A stretch of 39,725 nt of DNA from Acidobacteriota bacterium (lineage in GTDB: Bacteria > Acidobacteriota > Vicinamibacteria > Vicinamibacterales > UBA2999): NCBI GenBank assembly GCA_013140775.1, contig JABFSA010000161.1:1-39725 (forward strand). The letters run 5' to 3'. Position numbers and translations under genes: made by a program. The notes under the pieces were generated by a model. That model saw only the letters and a list, made by a program, of their open reading frames with translations, was not told the DNA's origin and ran no database searches. Shown piece after piece: positions 32,359 to 39,725 of this stretch; the stretch's first letter is position 1, and each line of letters begins with the position of its first letter.

Positions 32359-33618
32359 TCACGCCCGAGCGGCCGCCGTGGTCGAGCTCTCGATCTGTCC
32401 ACCGAGTACGCGTTCGAAATCCGCCAGGCTGCGGCCAATCTGTGTGGGCTTGGCCACTCGATCGAACATCACGTCAGCCGTCTTGAAGCCGTTGCCAGTA
32501 ATGCAGACCACGACCGATTCGTTCGACTTGATGACGCCGCGTTTGATGAGGGCCTTCGTCGCCGCCAGCGTGGTGCCACCGGCCGCCTCTGTGAAAATTC
32601 CTTCCGTTCGGGCCAGGAGACGCACGGCATCGAGGATCTCGTCGTCTGTGACCATCGCGCCAGCCCCGCCGGTTTCCTTGATCACCCGCAGGACCTGGAA
32701 GCCGTCGGCCGGATTGCCGATCGCCAGCGACTTTGCGATGGTGTTGGGCTTGACCGGTTCCGGAAAATCGAGGCCGGCCTCTATGGCCCTGATGACCGGG
32801 GCCGAGCCCGACGGCTGGGCGGCATGAATCTTCGGCAGCGATCCAGTGACGAGTCCAACCTCCCGCAATTCCTTCAAACCTTTGTAGATGCGCGGCATCA
32901 GCGTGCCTCCCGCCACCGGTGAGACCACGTGGTCGGGATAGCGCCAGCCAAGCTGCTCCGCTATCTCGAAGCCCATCGACTTGGCGCCTTCCGCGTAATA
33001 CGCGCGGAGGTTGATATTCGCGAATCCCCAGCCATACCGATCGGCAATCTGCGTACACAACCGATTGACATCGTCGTAGTTGCCTTCGACCGCGACAACG
33101 TGAGGCTGGTAGATGGCGGCGCCCAGGATCTTGGCCGGTTCGAGGTCGTTGGGAATGAAGACGTAGCACGGCAGGCCAAGGCGCGCGGCGTGTGCCGCCA
33201 CGCTCCCCGCGAGATTTCCCGTCGATGCGCAGCCGAATACCGGGAAACCCAGTTCCACCGCGCGCGTCGCCGCCACCGAGACCACACGATCTTTGTAGGA
33301 GAAGGTGGGATGGTTCACCGAGTCGTCTTTGATGTAGAGCTCGTCGAGACCCAGTTCCCTCGCCAGCCGGGTCGCCCGAACGAGAGGCGTGAATCCCGAG
33401 TGGAATCCCGTGCGCGGTTCCTCAACAGGCAGGAGCTCGCGGTAACGCCACAGCGATCGAGGCCGTGACTCAATCAGCTCACGGCTGATGACGCTTCGAA
33501 TCGCCGGGTAGTCATACGAAACCTCGAGAGGGCCGAGGCACTCGGAACAAACCCACAGTGCCTCCGCGGGATACGTGGCGCCACAGAGGTGACACGTCAA
33601 TCCGGCCACAAACTTCAT
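32359..33618 (-). CDS. thrC: Threonine synthase
   Basis: This 419-residue PLP enzyme converts O-phosphohomoserine to threonine. An N-terminal zinc ribbon (CHLCGATYP and CSECLGPLEV) is typical of one group of bacterial and archaeal ThrC. The PLP lysine is in PTFSYKDR, the phosphate loop is CASTGNLAGSVAAHA, and the end shows VVVCITGNGFKTAD. It is the last gene of hom-thrB-thrC and its start overlaps thrB by four bases. Motifs are intact. After its stop, 32192-32358 carries only the next operon's promoter and leader. Confidence 0.94.
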   Translation of the reverse strand: MKFVAGLTCHLCGATYPAEALWVCSECLGPLEVSYDYPAIRSVISRELIESRPRSLWRYRELLPVEEPRTGFHSGFTPLVRATRLARELGLDELYIKDDSVNHPTFSYKDRVVSVAATRAVELGFPVFGCASTGNLAGSVAAHAARLGLPCYVFIPNDLEPAKILGAAIYQPHVVAVEGNYDDVNRLCTQIADRYGWGFANINLRAYYAEGAKSMGFEIAEQLGWRYPDHVVSPVAGGTLMPRIYKGLKELREVGLVTGSLPKIHAAQPSGSAPVIRAIEAGLDFPEPVKPNTIAKSLAIGNPADGFQVLRVIKETGGAGAMVTDDEILDAVRLLARTEGIFTEAAGGTTLAATKALIKRGVIKSNESVVVCITGNGFKTADVMFDRVAKPTQIGRSLADFERVLGGQIESSTTAAARA

Positions 33619-34586
33619 AGCGTTCTCCCAACCCCGCGGCTGTGCTCGGGGTGAACCGCAGCGAACGCCCCAGAGTTCACGTCAGCCGGCTGATGGACGC
33701 TGAGCGTCCTCACAACCGCCGACGTTCCGGATCGTTCGTACAGCGACGAAAGCAATTGTTCGACGCGACCGCTATCCCGCCGCGCGAGCACGGCTACCGA
33801 TGGACCCGCGCCCGACAGGAAGGCGCCGAGCACGTCGGGGTCCTCCAGCGCCAACACGTCCGCCAGATGGGGCACAAGCGCCGCTCGCGCCGGTTGATGC
33901 CATCGATCCCCCACGGCCTCACGCAGTCCTTCGAAATCACGACTCTGCAGGGCGTGCACCAGAGCCAGGACTCGCTGCAGATTGAAGACCGCGTCGGTCC
34001 GCGACACTGTTGCCGAAAGCGCCGCCCTGGCCTTGGATGTCGCGAGTCCAAGGGCCGGCGTCGCAACGACCAGGCGCAACTCCTCGGGCCATTCCCAGTG
34101 CAGCGCGATCGGTTCCTGGCCTTCCCGCTCGACGACGGACGTCAACCCGCCATAAAGCGCAGCCGCAGCATTGTCAGCGTGACCTTCCAGAGAGGTTGCC
34201 ACTCCCAGCAAGACACCCTCCGGCAGGGGCTGTGTCACGCGCTCGAACATCCGCAGTCCAGCGACTGCGGCGGCAGCGCTGCTACCGAGGCCGGCGGTCA
34301 TCGGAATGTCACTTTCAGCCTCGACGAACACGGACGGCGCCCGCAATCCGGTGCGACGAGCGATGGTTTCGAAGGCCCGCTCGACGGCGTTTCGTCCCTT
34401 GACCGGTGGCGTGCTGTTGACGACCGTCAGCGTTGCGCGGCCGTCGTCGCGAGTTTCGATGATCCGAAGCCGGAGATAGAGCTGAACCGCAACGGCGAGC
34501 GTGTCGAACCCGCCTCCCAGATTGGCAACGGAACCGGGGACCTTGACCTCTCTGGCGGAGACGTCGGAATGGCTGTTAAGTGACAC
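33615..34586 (-). CDS. thrB: Homoserine kinase
   Basis: This 323-residue GHMP kinase phosphorylates homoserine for ThrC. It has VKVPGSVANLGGGFDTL near the start, the ATP loop PMTAGLGSSAAAAVAGL and the C-terminal AFLSGAGPSVAVL. It begins at GTG 34586; the gap to hom is 24 bases and contains a T-run on the minus strand but no stem. The last 20 residues are not conserved. The order hom, thrB, thrC matches the full pathway from aspartate semialdehyde to threonine. Confidence 0.93.
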   Translation of the reverse strand: MSLNSHSDVSAREVKVPGSVANLGGGFDTLAVAVQLYLRLRIIETRDDGRATLTVVNSTPPVKGRNAVERAFETIARRTGLRAPSVFVEAESDIPMTAGLGSSAAAAVAGLRMFERVTQPLPEGVLLGVATSLEGHADNAAAALYGGLTSVVEREGQEPIALHWEWPEELRLVVATPALGLATSKARAALSATVSRTDAVFNLQRVLALVHALQSRDFEGLREAVGDRWHQPARAALVPHLADVLALEDPDVLGAFLSGAGPSVAVLARRDSGRVEQLLSSLYERSGTSAVVRTLSVHQPADVNSGAFAAVHPEHSRGVGRTL

Positions 34587-34610
34587 GAATTAAAAAAGAT
34601 ACCACGTCCT

Positions 34611-35873
34611 TTACTCGCCTCCCAAGAGCATCGGGAGGGCCAGAGGCGGCTCGGCGTGGAAGTCCGCCGATTCAATCTCGCGGAGCGCCGCGAGCAACGG
34701 CGCCTCCTCACAGGCTTCCACGGTAATAACAAACGCCAGCGCGTCTTTCGGATAGCCGGGTTCCTGGAGCACTGCGTCGAGATTGATGTCCTGAGCGGCA
34801 AGCAACTGGGCGATCGACGCAAGAATCCCTGGCCGGTCGCGGACCACGAACCGCAGGTAGTAGGGCCTTGGAGGCGGCGGCACGATCTTCGCGGGAAGCC
34901 ACTCCTCGCCCTGGTCGTGAATACGGCCGGTGAGAGACACCAGATCGGAGACAACGGCAACCGCTGTTGCCGGTCCGCCCGCCCCGGCTCCACTGAAGCT
35001 GTTCTCGCCTCCGTAGTGTCCGGCGATGGTGATGACGTTGTTCGCGCCCATGTTGAGACCGAAGTTCGATCCCGACGGCACCAGCGCAGGGCCCACACGC
35101 GCATTGAAGCCGTCGCCGCGCGCGTCCACCATCGCAATCTGGCGGATCGTGCAGCCAAGCCGGCTGGCGTAACGGAAGTCAGCGGCCGAAATGGGACGGA
35201 TCGATCGCTTCGGCACGTCCGCCAACCGCAGATGTCGTCCGAAGGCAATACCAGCCAGCACCACGACCTTTGCTCCAGCATCGTGTCCGTCCACGTCGGC
35301 ACTCGGGTCGGCTTCGGCATACCCGAGTCTTTGCGCTTCAGCGAGGACGTCAGCCATCTCGCGACTGCTGGCGGCCATCGTGCTGAGCACGAAGTTCGAC
35401 GTGCCGTTCAGAATCCCCGCCACACGCAGGAGCCGATCGCCCGCCAGACCTTCGCGCACGCCGTGGATGAGCGGCACGCCGCCCGCCACCGCCGCTTCGA
35501 ACCTGAGCTGTGTCTTGTTCGTCACCGCGAGGCGCAACAATTCCGGCCCGTGCGCCGCGAGCAGCATCTTGTTCGCCGTGACGACGGCCGCGCCCTGCTC
35601 GAGCGCACGCCGGACCCACCCTCCGGCAGGATCGACTCCGCCAACGACTTCGACCACGACGTCTGGCTTCGCGCCGAAGACTACGTCGATGTCGTCTGTC
35701 CACGCGACCGACGTCGGGACCCAGTCCGCACGCTTGCGCGCCACACCGCGGTTGAAGATGTGCGTGAGCTGCAGACGGTCGCCGAGTTCGGGCCGCTCGC
35801 ACAGGATTCTGGCAACTGAGCTTCCCACTGTTCCAAAGCCCAGAAGGGCCACGCGAAGCGGTTTTGTTTTCAT
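34611..35873 (-). CDS. hom: Homoserine dehydrogenase with ACT domain
   Basis: This 420-residue enzyme reduces aspartate semialdehyde to homoserine. The NAD(P) motif VALLGFGTVGSSVARIL opens the protein. The catalytic region includes VTANKMLLAAHG, LNGTSNFVLSTM and EADPSADVDGHDAGAK. Residues from about 335 form an ACT domain (YYLRFVVRDRPGILASIAQL), which in this family binds threonine for feedback inhibition. Aspartokinase is not fused. ATG 35873 is divergent from aguB with 48 bases between. Confidence 0.95.
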   Translation of the reverse strand: MKTKPLRVALLGFGTVGSSVARILCERPELGDRLQLTHIFNRGVARKRADWVPTSVAWTDDIDVVFGAKPDVVVEVVGGVDPAGGWVRRALEQGAAVVTANKMLLAAHGPELLRLAVTNKTQLRFEAAVAGGVPLIHGVREGLAGDRLLRVAGILNGTSNFVLSTMAASSREMADVLAEAQRLGYAEADPSADVDGHDAGAKVVVLAGIAFGRHLRLADVPKRSIRPISAADFRYASRLGCTIRQIAMVDARGDGFNARVGPALVPSGSNFGLNMGANNVITIAGHYGGENSFSGAGAGGPATAVAVVSDLVSLTGRIHDQGEEWLPAKIVPPPPRPYYLRFVVRDRPGILASIAQLLAAQDINLDAVLQEPGYPKDALAFVITVEACEEAPLLAALREIESADFHAEPPLALPMLLGGE

Positions 35874-35891
35874 CAGTTAGTGCAGCAAGGC

Positions 35892-35898
35892 TAGCATA
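35892..35898. promoter_or_regulatory. Candidate shared -10 for divergent hom and aguB
   Basis: CTAGCATAG at 35891-35899 reads TAGCAT on plus (toward aguB) and TATGCT on minus (toward hom). Only 48 bases separate the starts, so both promoters must overlap here. -35 boxes would lie inside the genes; I see no strong match. Confidence 0.35.
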
Positions 35899-35921
35899 GG
35901 GACAGCATCGAGCCGAGCCAC

Positions 35922-36827
35922 ATGTTCACGATAGGAATCATCCAGGACCACGCGACCGCAGACCGGGCCGGGAACATCCGCCGCGCCGAGCGACTCATCC
36001 GTTCCGCGGCGAGTCAGGGGGCCCAGATCGTCTGCCTCAAGGAGCTCTTCAACGGCCCGTATTTCTGTCAGTCGCAGCATGCCGAGCGATTCGACCTCTC
36101 GGAGCCCATCCCCGGCCCCACGACCGACGTGATGCAGGCGCTCGCACGCGAACTGGCCGTGGTCCTGATCGTCCCAATCTTCGAGCGTCAGGCGGCTGGT
36201 ATCTACCGCAATACAGCGGCGGTCATTGACGCGGACGGCAGCCTGATGGGCGTCTACCGGAAGATGCACATTCCCGACGATCCCCTCTTCCACGAGAAGT
36301 ACTACTTCACGCCCGGCGATAGTGCGCCAGAGGATGCAGCGGGAGCTGACCAGGCAGGCGGCTTCAGGGTGTGGCGCACGCGTTACGCGACGATCGGGGT
36401 GCTGATCTGCTGGGATCAGTGGTATCCGGAAGCGGCGCGGATTACGAGCCTCATGGGTGCGCAGGTGCTCTTCTACCCTACGGCCATCGGCTGGCACCCG
36501 GCTGAAAAGAGCGAATGGGGAGCAGCCCAGGTGGATGCGTGGCGCACGATTCAACGGGCACATGCCATCGCCAACGGTGTGTATGTGGCGTCTCCCAACA
36601 GGATCGGCCATGAGGAGGAGCCCGGCACGAACGGGATCACGTTCTTCGGCCACTCGTTCATCACCGACCCGTTCGGGCGTGACATCGCCTCAGCAGGCGA
36701 GGACGAGGCGGTGCTGATTGCACAGTGCGACCCGGCGTTGATCGAGACCGTGCGGCGGAACTGGCCGTTCCTCCGCGACCGCCGGGTCGATGCGTACGCA
36801 CCGATCCTGAAACGGTATATCGACTAA
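35922..36827 (+). CDS. aguB: N-carbamoylputrescine amidase
   Basis: This 301-residue nitrilase-family enzyme converts N-carbamoylputrescine to putrescine, CO2 and ammonia. The catalytic triad is visible: Glu in CLKELFNGPYF, Lys in YRKMHIPDD and Cys in LICWDQWYPEAAR. FYPTAIGWHPAEKSEWG and FFGHSFITDPFG match the AguB subgroup. It precedes agmatine deiminase, which makes its substrate, so the pair forms the agmatine route to putrescine. A 199-bp repeat element now separates the two genes. Confidence 0.95.
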   Translation: MFTIGIIQDHATADRAGNIRRAERLIRSAASQGAQIVCLKELFNGPYFCQSQHAERFDLSEPIPGPTTDVMQALARELAVVLIVPIFERQAAGIYRNTAAVIDADGSLMGVYRKMHIPDDPLFHEKYYFTPGDSAPEDAAGADQAGGFRVWRTRYATIGVLICWDQWYPEAARITSLMGAQVLFYPTAIGWHPAEKSEWGAAQVDAWRTIQRAHAIANGVYVASPNRIGHEEEPGTNGITFFGHSFITDPFGRDIASAGEDEAVLIAQCDPALIETVRRNWPFLRDRRVDAYAPILKRYID

Positions 36828-36852
36828 ATCGTTCACGCTTCTGAGTGCTGGG

Positions 36853-37051
36853 TTCTCGGTTCGTGTTCAGGTTCGGTTCGAAGTTCGAAGTTCGAAGTTC
36901 GAGGGTTCGAGGGTTCGAAGTTCCGCGTTCCTCGTGTACCGCCCCATGCCCGTTTCCGCTTGAACCCTGAACCCTGAACCCTGAACCCTGAACCGCGAAC
37001 CACGAACCACGAACCACGAACTACGAACCGAACCTGAACACGAACTGAGAA
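36853..37051. repeat. 199-bp element with 28-bp terminal inverted repeats and internal heptamers
   Basis: The ends 36853-36880 and 37024-37051 are reverse complements with one mismatch in 28. Inside the left part gttcgaa repeats every seven bases; inside the right part aaccctg repeats five times and then aaccacg. The centre (about 36925-36960) is unique. There is no ORF or transposase. It fills the aguB-aguA gap and could fold into a very long hairpin. It resembles a miniature inverted-repeat element, but no target duplication is obvious. Confidence 0.85.
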
Positions 37052-37066
37052 GAGAGAAGCAGAAGA

Positions 37067-38170
37067 GTGAACGACAGGGTCTCAGGGTTCCGTATGCCCG
37101 CGGAATGGGAACCTCATCGTGCGACCTGGATCAGCTGGCCGCACCATGAGCCCGATTGGCCGGGCAAGCTGGGACCCATCCCATGGGTCTACGCCGAAAT
37201 CGCGCGCGTGCTGGCCGAGCACGAACCTGTCGAAATCCTCTGCCATACCGCCGACGTCATGGACAACGCTCGCCTCGCCCTCGAGGCGCATGACGTAGTC
37301 CGCGAACGAGTCAGGCTGCACCAGGTTCCAACGGACCGAGTGTGGCTGCGCGACTCGGCGCCAACCGGTGTGCTCGACCCGGGCGGACACGTTGTTCTGC
37401 TGAACTGGGCGTTCAACGGCTGGGCCAAGTACGCCAACTGGCAGCTCGATGCGCGCGTCGGTGTAGCGATGGCCGGCATCACTGGTCTGGAACGAAACGA
37501 ACCCACATGGGCAGACACCGGTGAGCGCATCGTGCTCGAAGGGGGCGGGATCGAGGTCAACGGACAGGGACTCATGCTCGTCACCGAGGAGTGGCTGCTG
37601 TCAGACGTCCAGGTCCGCAACCCCGGCCTGAGTCGCGCAGGCTACGAAGCGCTGTTCCGCGACTGGCTCGGCGTCCGCCACACGATCTGGCTCGGTGAAG
37701 GCTGCGTGGGCGATGACACCCACGGCCACATAGACGATGTCGCGCGGTTCGTGGGAACGGACACGATCGTGCTTGCCGTCGAAGACGATCCGCGGGATGA
37801 GAATCACGAGCGATCGATGGACAACGTCCGGCGCCTGGAACTGGCGCCCAGGCAGGCCGGAGTGGGTGAACTGCGAATCGTGAAGCTGCCCTTCCCCAGG
37901 CCCGTGATGATGAACGGCGAGCGTCTTCCGGCCAGCTACGCGAACTTCTATATCGCCAACGGCGTGGTACTCGTCCCAACCTTCAATGATTCCAGCGACA
38001 GAGTCGCTCTCAGCACGCTGTCCGATCTCATGCCGGATCGCCAGGTGGTCGGCATCCACGCGGTCGATCTTGTCTGGGGACTGGGAACGATTCACTGCCT
38101 CACACAGCAGGAGCCAGCACCTCAGGCACGCTCCCCTCGTGCCTCATCGGCGATAGGCGATCCCGACTAG
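37067..38170 (+). CDS. aguA: Agmatine deiminase
   Basis: This 367-residue enzyme of the guanidino-group-modifying superfamily hydrolyses agmatine to N-carbamoylputrescine and ammonia. The family start MPAEWEPHRATWISWPH begins at residue 10; GTG 37067 or ATG 37094 are both possible. Other marks are RVWLRDSAPTGV, VLEGGGIEVNG, DDTHGHIDDVARF and the nucleophile Cys in GLGTIHCLTQQEPA near 343. Residues after that (RSPRASSAIGDPD) are a non-conserved tail overlapping the convergent TonB receptor gene by 27 bases. It works with aguB upstream. Confidence 0.95.
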   Translation: MNDRVSGFRMPAEWEPHRATWISWPHHEPDWPGKLGPIPWVYAEIARVLAEHEPVEILCHTADVMDNARLALEAHDVVRERVRLHQVPTDRVWLRDSAPTGVLDPGGHVVLLNWAFNGWAKYANWQLDARVGVAMAGITGLERNEPTWADTGERIVLEGGGIEVNGQGLMLVTEEWLLSDVQVRNPGLSRAGYEALFRDWLGVRHTIWLGEGCVGDDTHGHIDDVARFVGTDTIVLAVEDDPRDENHERSMDNVRRLELAPRQAGVGELRIVKLPFPRPVMMNGERLPASYANFYIANGVVLVPTFNDSSDRVALSTLSDLMPDRQVVGIHAVDLVWGLGTIHCLTQQEPAPQARSPRASSAIGDPD

Positions 38171-39725
38171 AACACCTCGCCCGGGCATCGTGACTCCGAG
38201 AACTTCCTGATACGACGTTCCGCCGAGGTTCGTCGCATCGAACTGCAGTTCATACCGCCCCAGCTGACGACTCGCGCGAACGTCCAGGACAGCATAGTGA
38301 GTCGTTCCCGTCGAGCGCGTGCGCTTCTTGAACTCCAGGCGTGGGGCAACCCGCAGCGATGACGGAAGCGCCACTGACGCTGCGGCGACGAAACCATGAG
38401 GCGCGTAGTCCAGCACGTACTTGGAAAGCTGAGTCACAGCCTCTGCATTCACGTCGAGCGCCGTGTAGCCGGCCTGAAGGAAGGACCCGTTCGGCAAGGT
38501 CTTGCGGACGCTGAGCTCGACGCCAAATGTATCGACGTCCCTGATGTTGTAGGTTCTCCACCGATCGGCGGTGGTGGGTCGCAGCCAATCGATCACGTCG
38601 TGATCCATCCGGCCAAACACGGTCGTCGTCACCGCCCATCCACCGGCCGGGAAGATGTCGGCGCCTGCTTCTCCTGCCCACGCGTGCTCCGCACCCACTT
38701 CCGCGCGTGCCAGGTTGGCGGGGTCGGAGTAGTAGCGCTCCGTAAATGTCGGAACACGAAACGCCCTGCCGGTTGACGCTCGTAGACGGATCAGTTCGCT
38801 GGGCCACCACCCGACCCCAAGAGACGGGCTCCAGGCCGTCCCGAACTCCGTGTAGCGGTCCACGCGGAGCGTGGCGTCAACCTGCACATTCGAAGCTGGC
38901 GCGTGCCTCCACTCAGAGAATGCGCTGATGCGACGGATGTCGTGATCGCCGAGGTTGGTCGAGCGGATCCAGTCGGCGCCTCCCTCGACGCCGAGCGTCA
39001 CCGATCCTCGGGTGCCGACTGCATGCGAACCTCGAACGGCGCCAAGCGTTGCGTGCGACCGGTGACGATTCTCGGAAACGCCAGGCCGGCGCACATCGAA
39101 GATGAAGTGATCGCCATGCGTGCGGTATGACGCGTTGGCGCGCAGCTGCCAGCCGGCAGATGTGCTCAGGAGATGGTCTGCGGCAACCAGCGTCTGGTTC
39201 GTCCACTCATGCGACGGCGCATTGCCGTAGAAACCGTTGGCGCCGAAATCCTTCCACAGATACGACGCGAACAGGCCCGTGCGCTCACCGATCGCGGTGT
39301 GTGAACTCACACCCGCTGTTGCGTACCCGCGCTCGAGCATGAAACCTGACGAGCGGTCCACAGATCCCGCGAGCACCTGCCGCACAGCTCCGCGCTCAAT
39401 CCCTGCCTGCCCACGAGCCGCCGTGACGAAACCGGCCGAGTGGTCGATGCCGTCAGGCGCGCCAACACTGCCGATCTGAACAGTGCCCGATGCCCGTGAC
39501 GGATCTTTGCGCGTGATGATGTTGATCGTGCCCCCGAACGCATCAGCGCCGAACAACGAGGACCCTGGACCATTGAGGATTTCGATCCGCTCGACCGCAT
39601 CGAGCGACACGGGAATGTCGCCATTGTGATGCCCGGACTGCGCGTCGTTGAGCCGTATGCCATCGACCAGCACGAGCATCTGGCCAAAGTTGGCGCCGAA
39701 ATCCTTCCACAGATACGACGCGAAC
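38144..39725 (-). CDS. TonB-dependent outer-membrane receptor, 5' part cut off
   Basis: About 525 codons are visible; the frame runs off the window end, so the signal peptide and TonB box are missing. The plug domain shows MLVLVDGIRLNDAQSGHHN, AVERIEILNGPGSSLFGADA and GGTINIITRKDP, a BtuB/iron-receptor type plug. The rest is the beta-barrel (YLWKDFGANGFYG, FTERYYSDPANL, NLGGTSYQEVLG) ending in an aromatic-poor AYRR instead of the usual terminal Phe. Possible ligands are cobalamin or a metal chelate. The first 12 codons at the window edge (ASYLWKDFGAN) duplicate an internal barrel segment and may be an assembly error. Confidence 0.88.
   Translation of the reverse strand, partial: FASYLWKDFGANFGQMLVLVDGIRLNDAQSGHHNGDIPVSLDAVERIEILNGPGSSLFGADAFGGTINIITRKDPSRASGTVQIGSVGAPDGIDHSAGFVTAARGQAGIERGAVRQVLAGSVDRSSGFMLERGYATAGVSSHTAIGERTGLFASYLWKDFGANGFYGNAPSHEWTNQTLVAADHLLSTSAGWQLRANASYRTHGDHFIFDVRRPGVSENRHRSHATLGAVRGSHAVGTRGSVTLGVEGGADWIRSTNLGDHDIRRISAFSEWRHAPASNVQVDATLRVDRYTEFGTAWSPSLGVGWWPSELIRLRASTGRAFRVPTFTERYYSDPANLARAEVGAEHAWAGEAGADIFPAGGWAVTTTVFGRMDHDVIDWLRPTTADRWRTYNIRDVDTFGVELSVRKTLPNGSFLQAGYTALDVNAEAVTQLSKYVLDYAPHGFVAAASVALPSSLRVAPRLEFKKRTRSTGTTHYAVLDVRASRQLGRYELQFDATNLGGTSYQEVLGVTMPGRGVLVGIAYRR
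39236..39272. repeat. Internal copy of a 37-bp exact direct repeat
   Basis: These 37 bases recur exactly at 39689-39725. Both copies are read in the same frame as YLWKDFGAN, here in the barrel of the TonB receptor where the segment makes structural sense. Confidence 0.9.
39689..39725. repeat. Terminal copy of the 37-bp exact direct repeat
   Basis: The last 37 bases of the window equal 39236-39272. The receptor plug usually reads like RGANFGQ at this point, whereas here KDFGAN precedes FGQ. A false join on a shared short sequence at a contig end would explain it. Confidence 0.85.

Noticed and set aside
30699..32486. Long plus-strand open frame opposite cysG
   Set aside because: Antisense to CysG and to the leader; composition is not protein-like.
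34587..34610. Terminator between hom and thrB
   Set aside because: There is a T-run on the minus strand but no stem before it, and the genes form one pathway.
36880..37020. CRISPR-like array
   Set aside because: Units are 7 bp with no spacers; this is a simple tandem repeat inside an inverted-repeat element.
1..39725. tRNA, rRNA or known riboswitch
   Set aside because: I looked in the intergenic gaps and saw no cloverleaf, rRNA signature or recognisable riboswitch core; gaps are mostly too short.

Overview
The window is high-GC DNA from a Gram-negative bacterium: it carries an O-antigen-type ABC exporter, a TonB-dependent receptor, a plsC acyltransferase and NADH dehydrogenase subunit I. 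CarD, Rex, a LytS/LytTR pair, a sirohaem-dependent sulfite reductase and many intergenic short-period (7-9 bp) repeats fit an acidobacterium, perhaps of the Vicinamibacteria type. That placement is inference; no rRNA gene is present. Coding density is very high, many genes overlap by 1-27 bp, and no gene-free stretch exceeds about 260 bp.

Layout. 161-6241 (+): surface-polysaccharide block (Wzm/Wzt exporter, sugar epimerase, methyltransferase, GT2, GT-C-like membrane protein). 6216-9221 (-): exported TPR/gluzincin protein and a zinc-ribbon protein. 9280-12874 (+): Lon protease and a GT28-like glycosyltransferase. 13016-16215 (-): methyltransferase, a small ORF, a homocysteine methyltransferase/MTHFR fusion and an orphan nuoI. 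16236-19910 (+): LytS-type kinase, LytTR regulator, signal peptidase I, CDF metal exporter. 19897-22290 (-): operon rex-moaC-sulfite dehydrogenase. 22334-25659: secreted unknown (+), plsC (-), carD (-), exported methyltransferase-like protein (+). 25682-27889: an intact IS1595-type insertion sequence with two passenger ORFs. 27917-32344 (-): sulfite-reduction operon. 32359-35873 (-): threonine operon hom-thrB-thrC. 35922-38170 (+): aguB-aguA (agmatine to putrescine). 38144-39725 (-): TonB receptor cut by the window end.

The most interesting signal lies between thrC and cysG. It comprises a promoter (TTGACC-N17-TAAGAT), a near-leaderless 29-codon ORF with five Cys codons in eight positions, a 7-nt antiterminator candidate, and a perfect 11-bp hairpin with a U-tract eight bases before cysG. 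The genes behind it make sirohaem and reduce sulfite to sulfide for cysteine synthesis, so this reads as a cysteine-responsive transcription attenuator. Poly-Cys leader peptides are known in mycobacteria; this arrangement in this kind of genome looks new or little described.

A second theme is a set of unrelated-sequence tandem repeats with 7-9 bp periods. Some are intergenic hairpins. Three lie inside genes as extra, in-frame, non-domain peptide: the Lon C-terminus, the MoaC N-terminus and the CysG interdomain linker. A third point is technical: the last 37 bases of the window exactly copy an internal stretch of the same receptor gene, which suggests an assembly artefact at the contig end.
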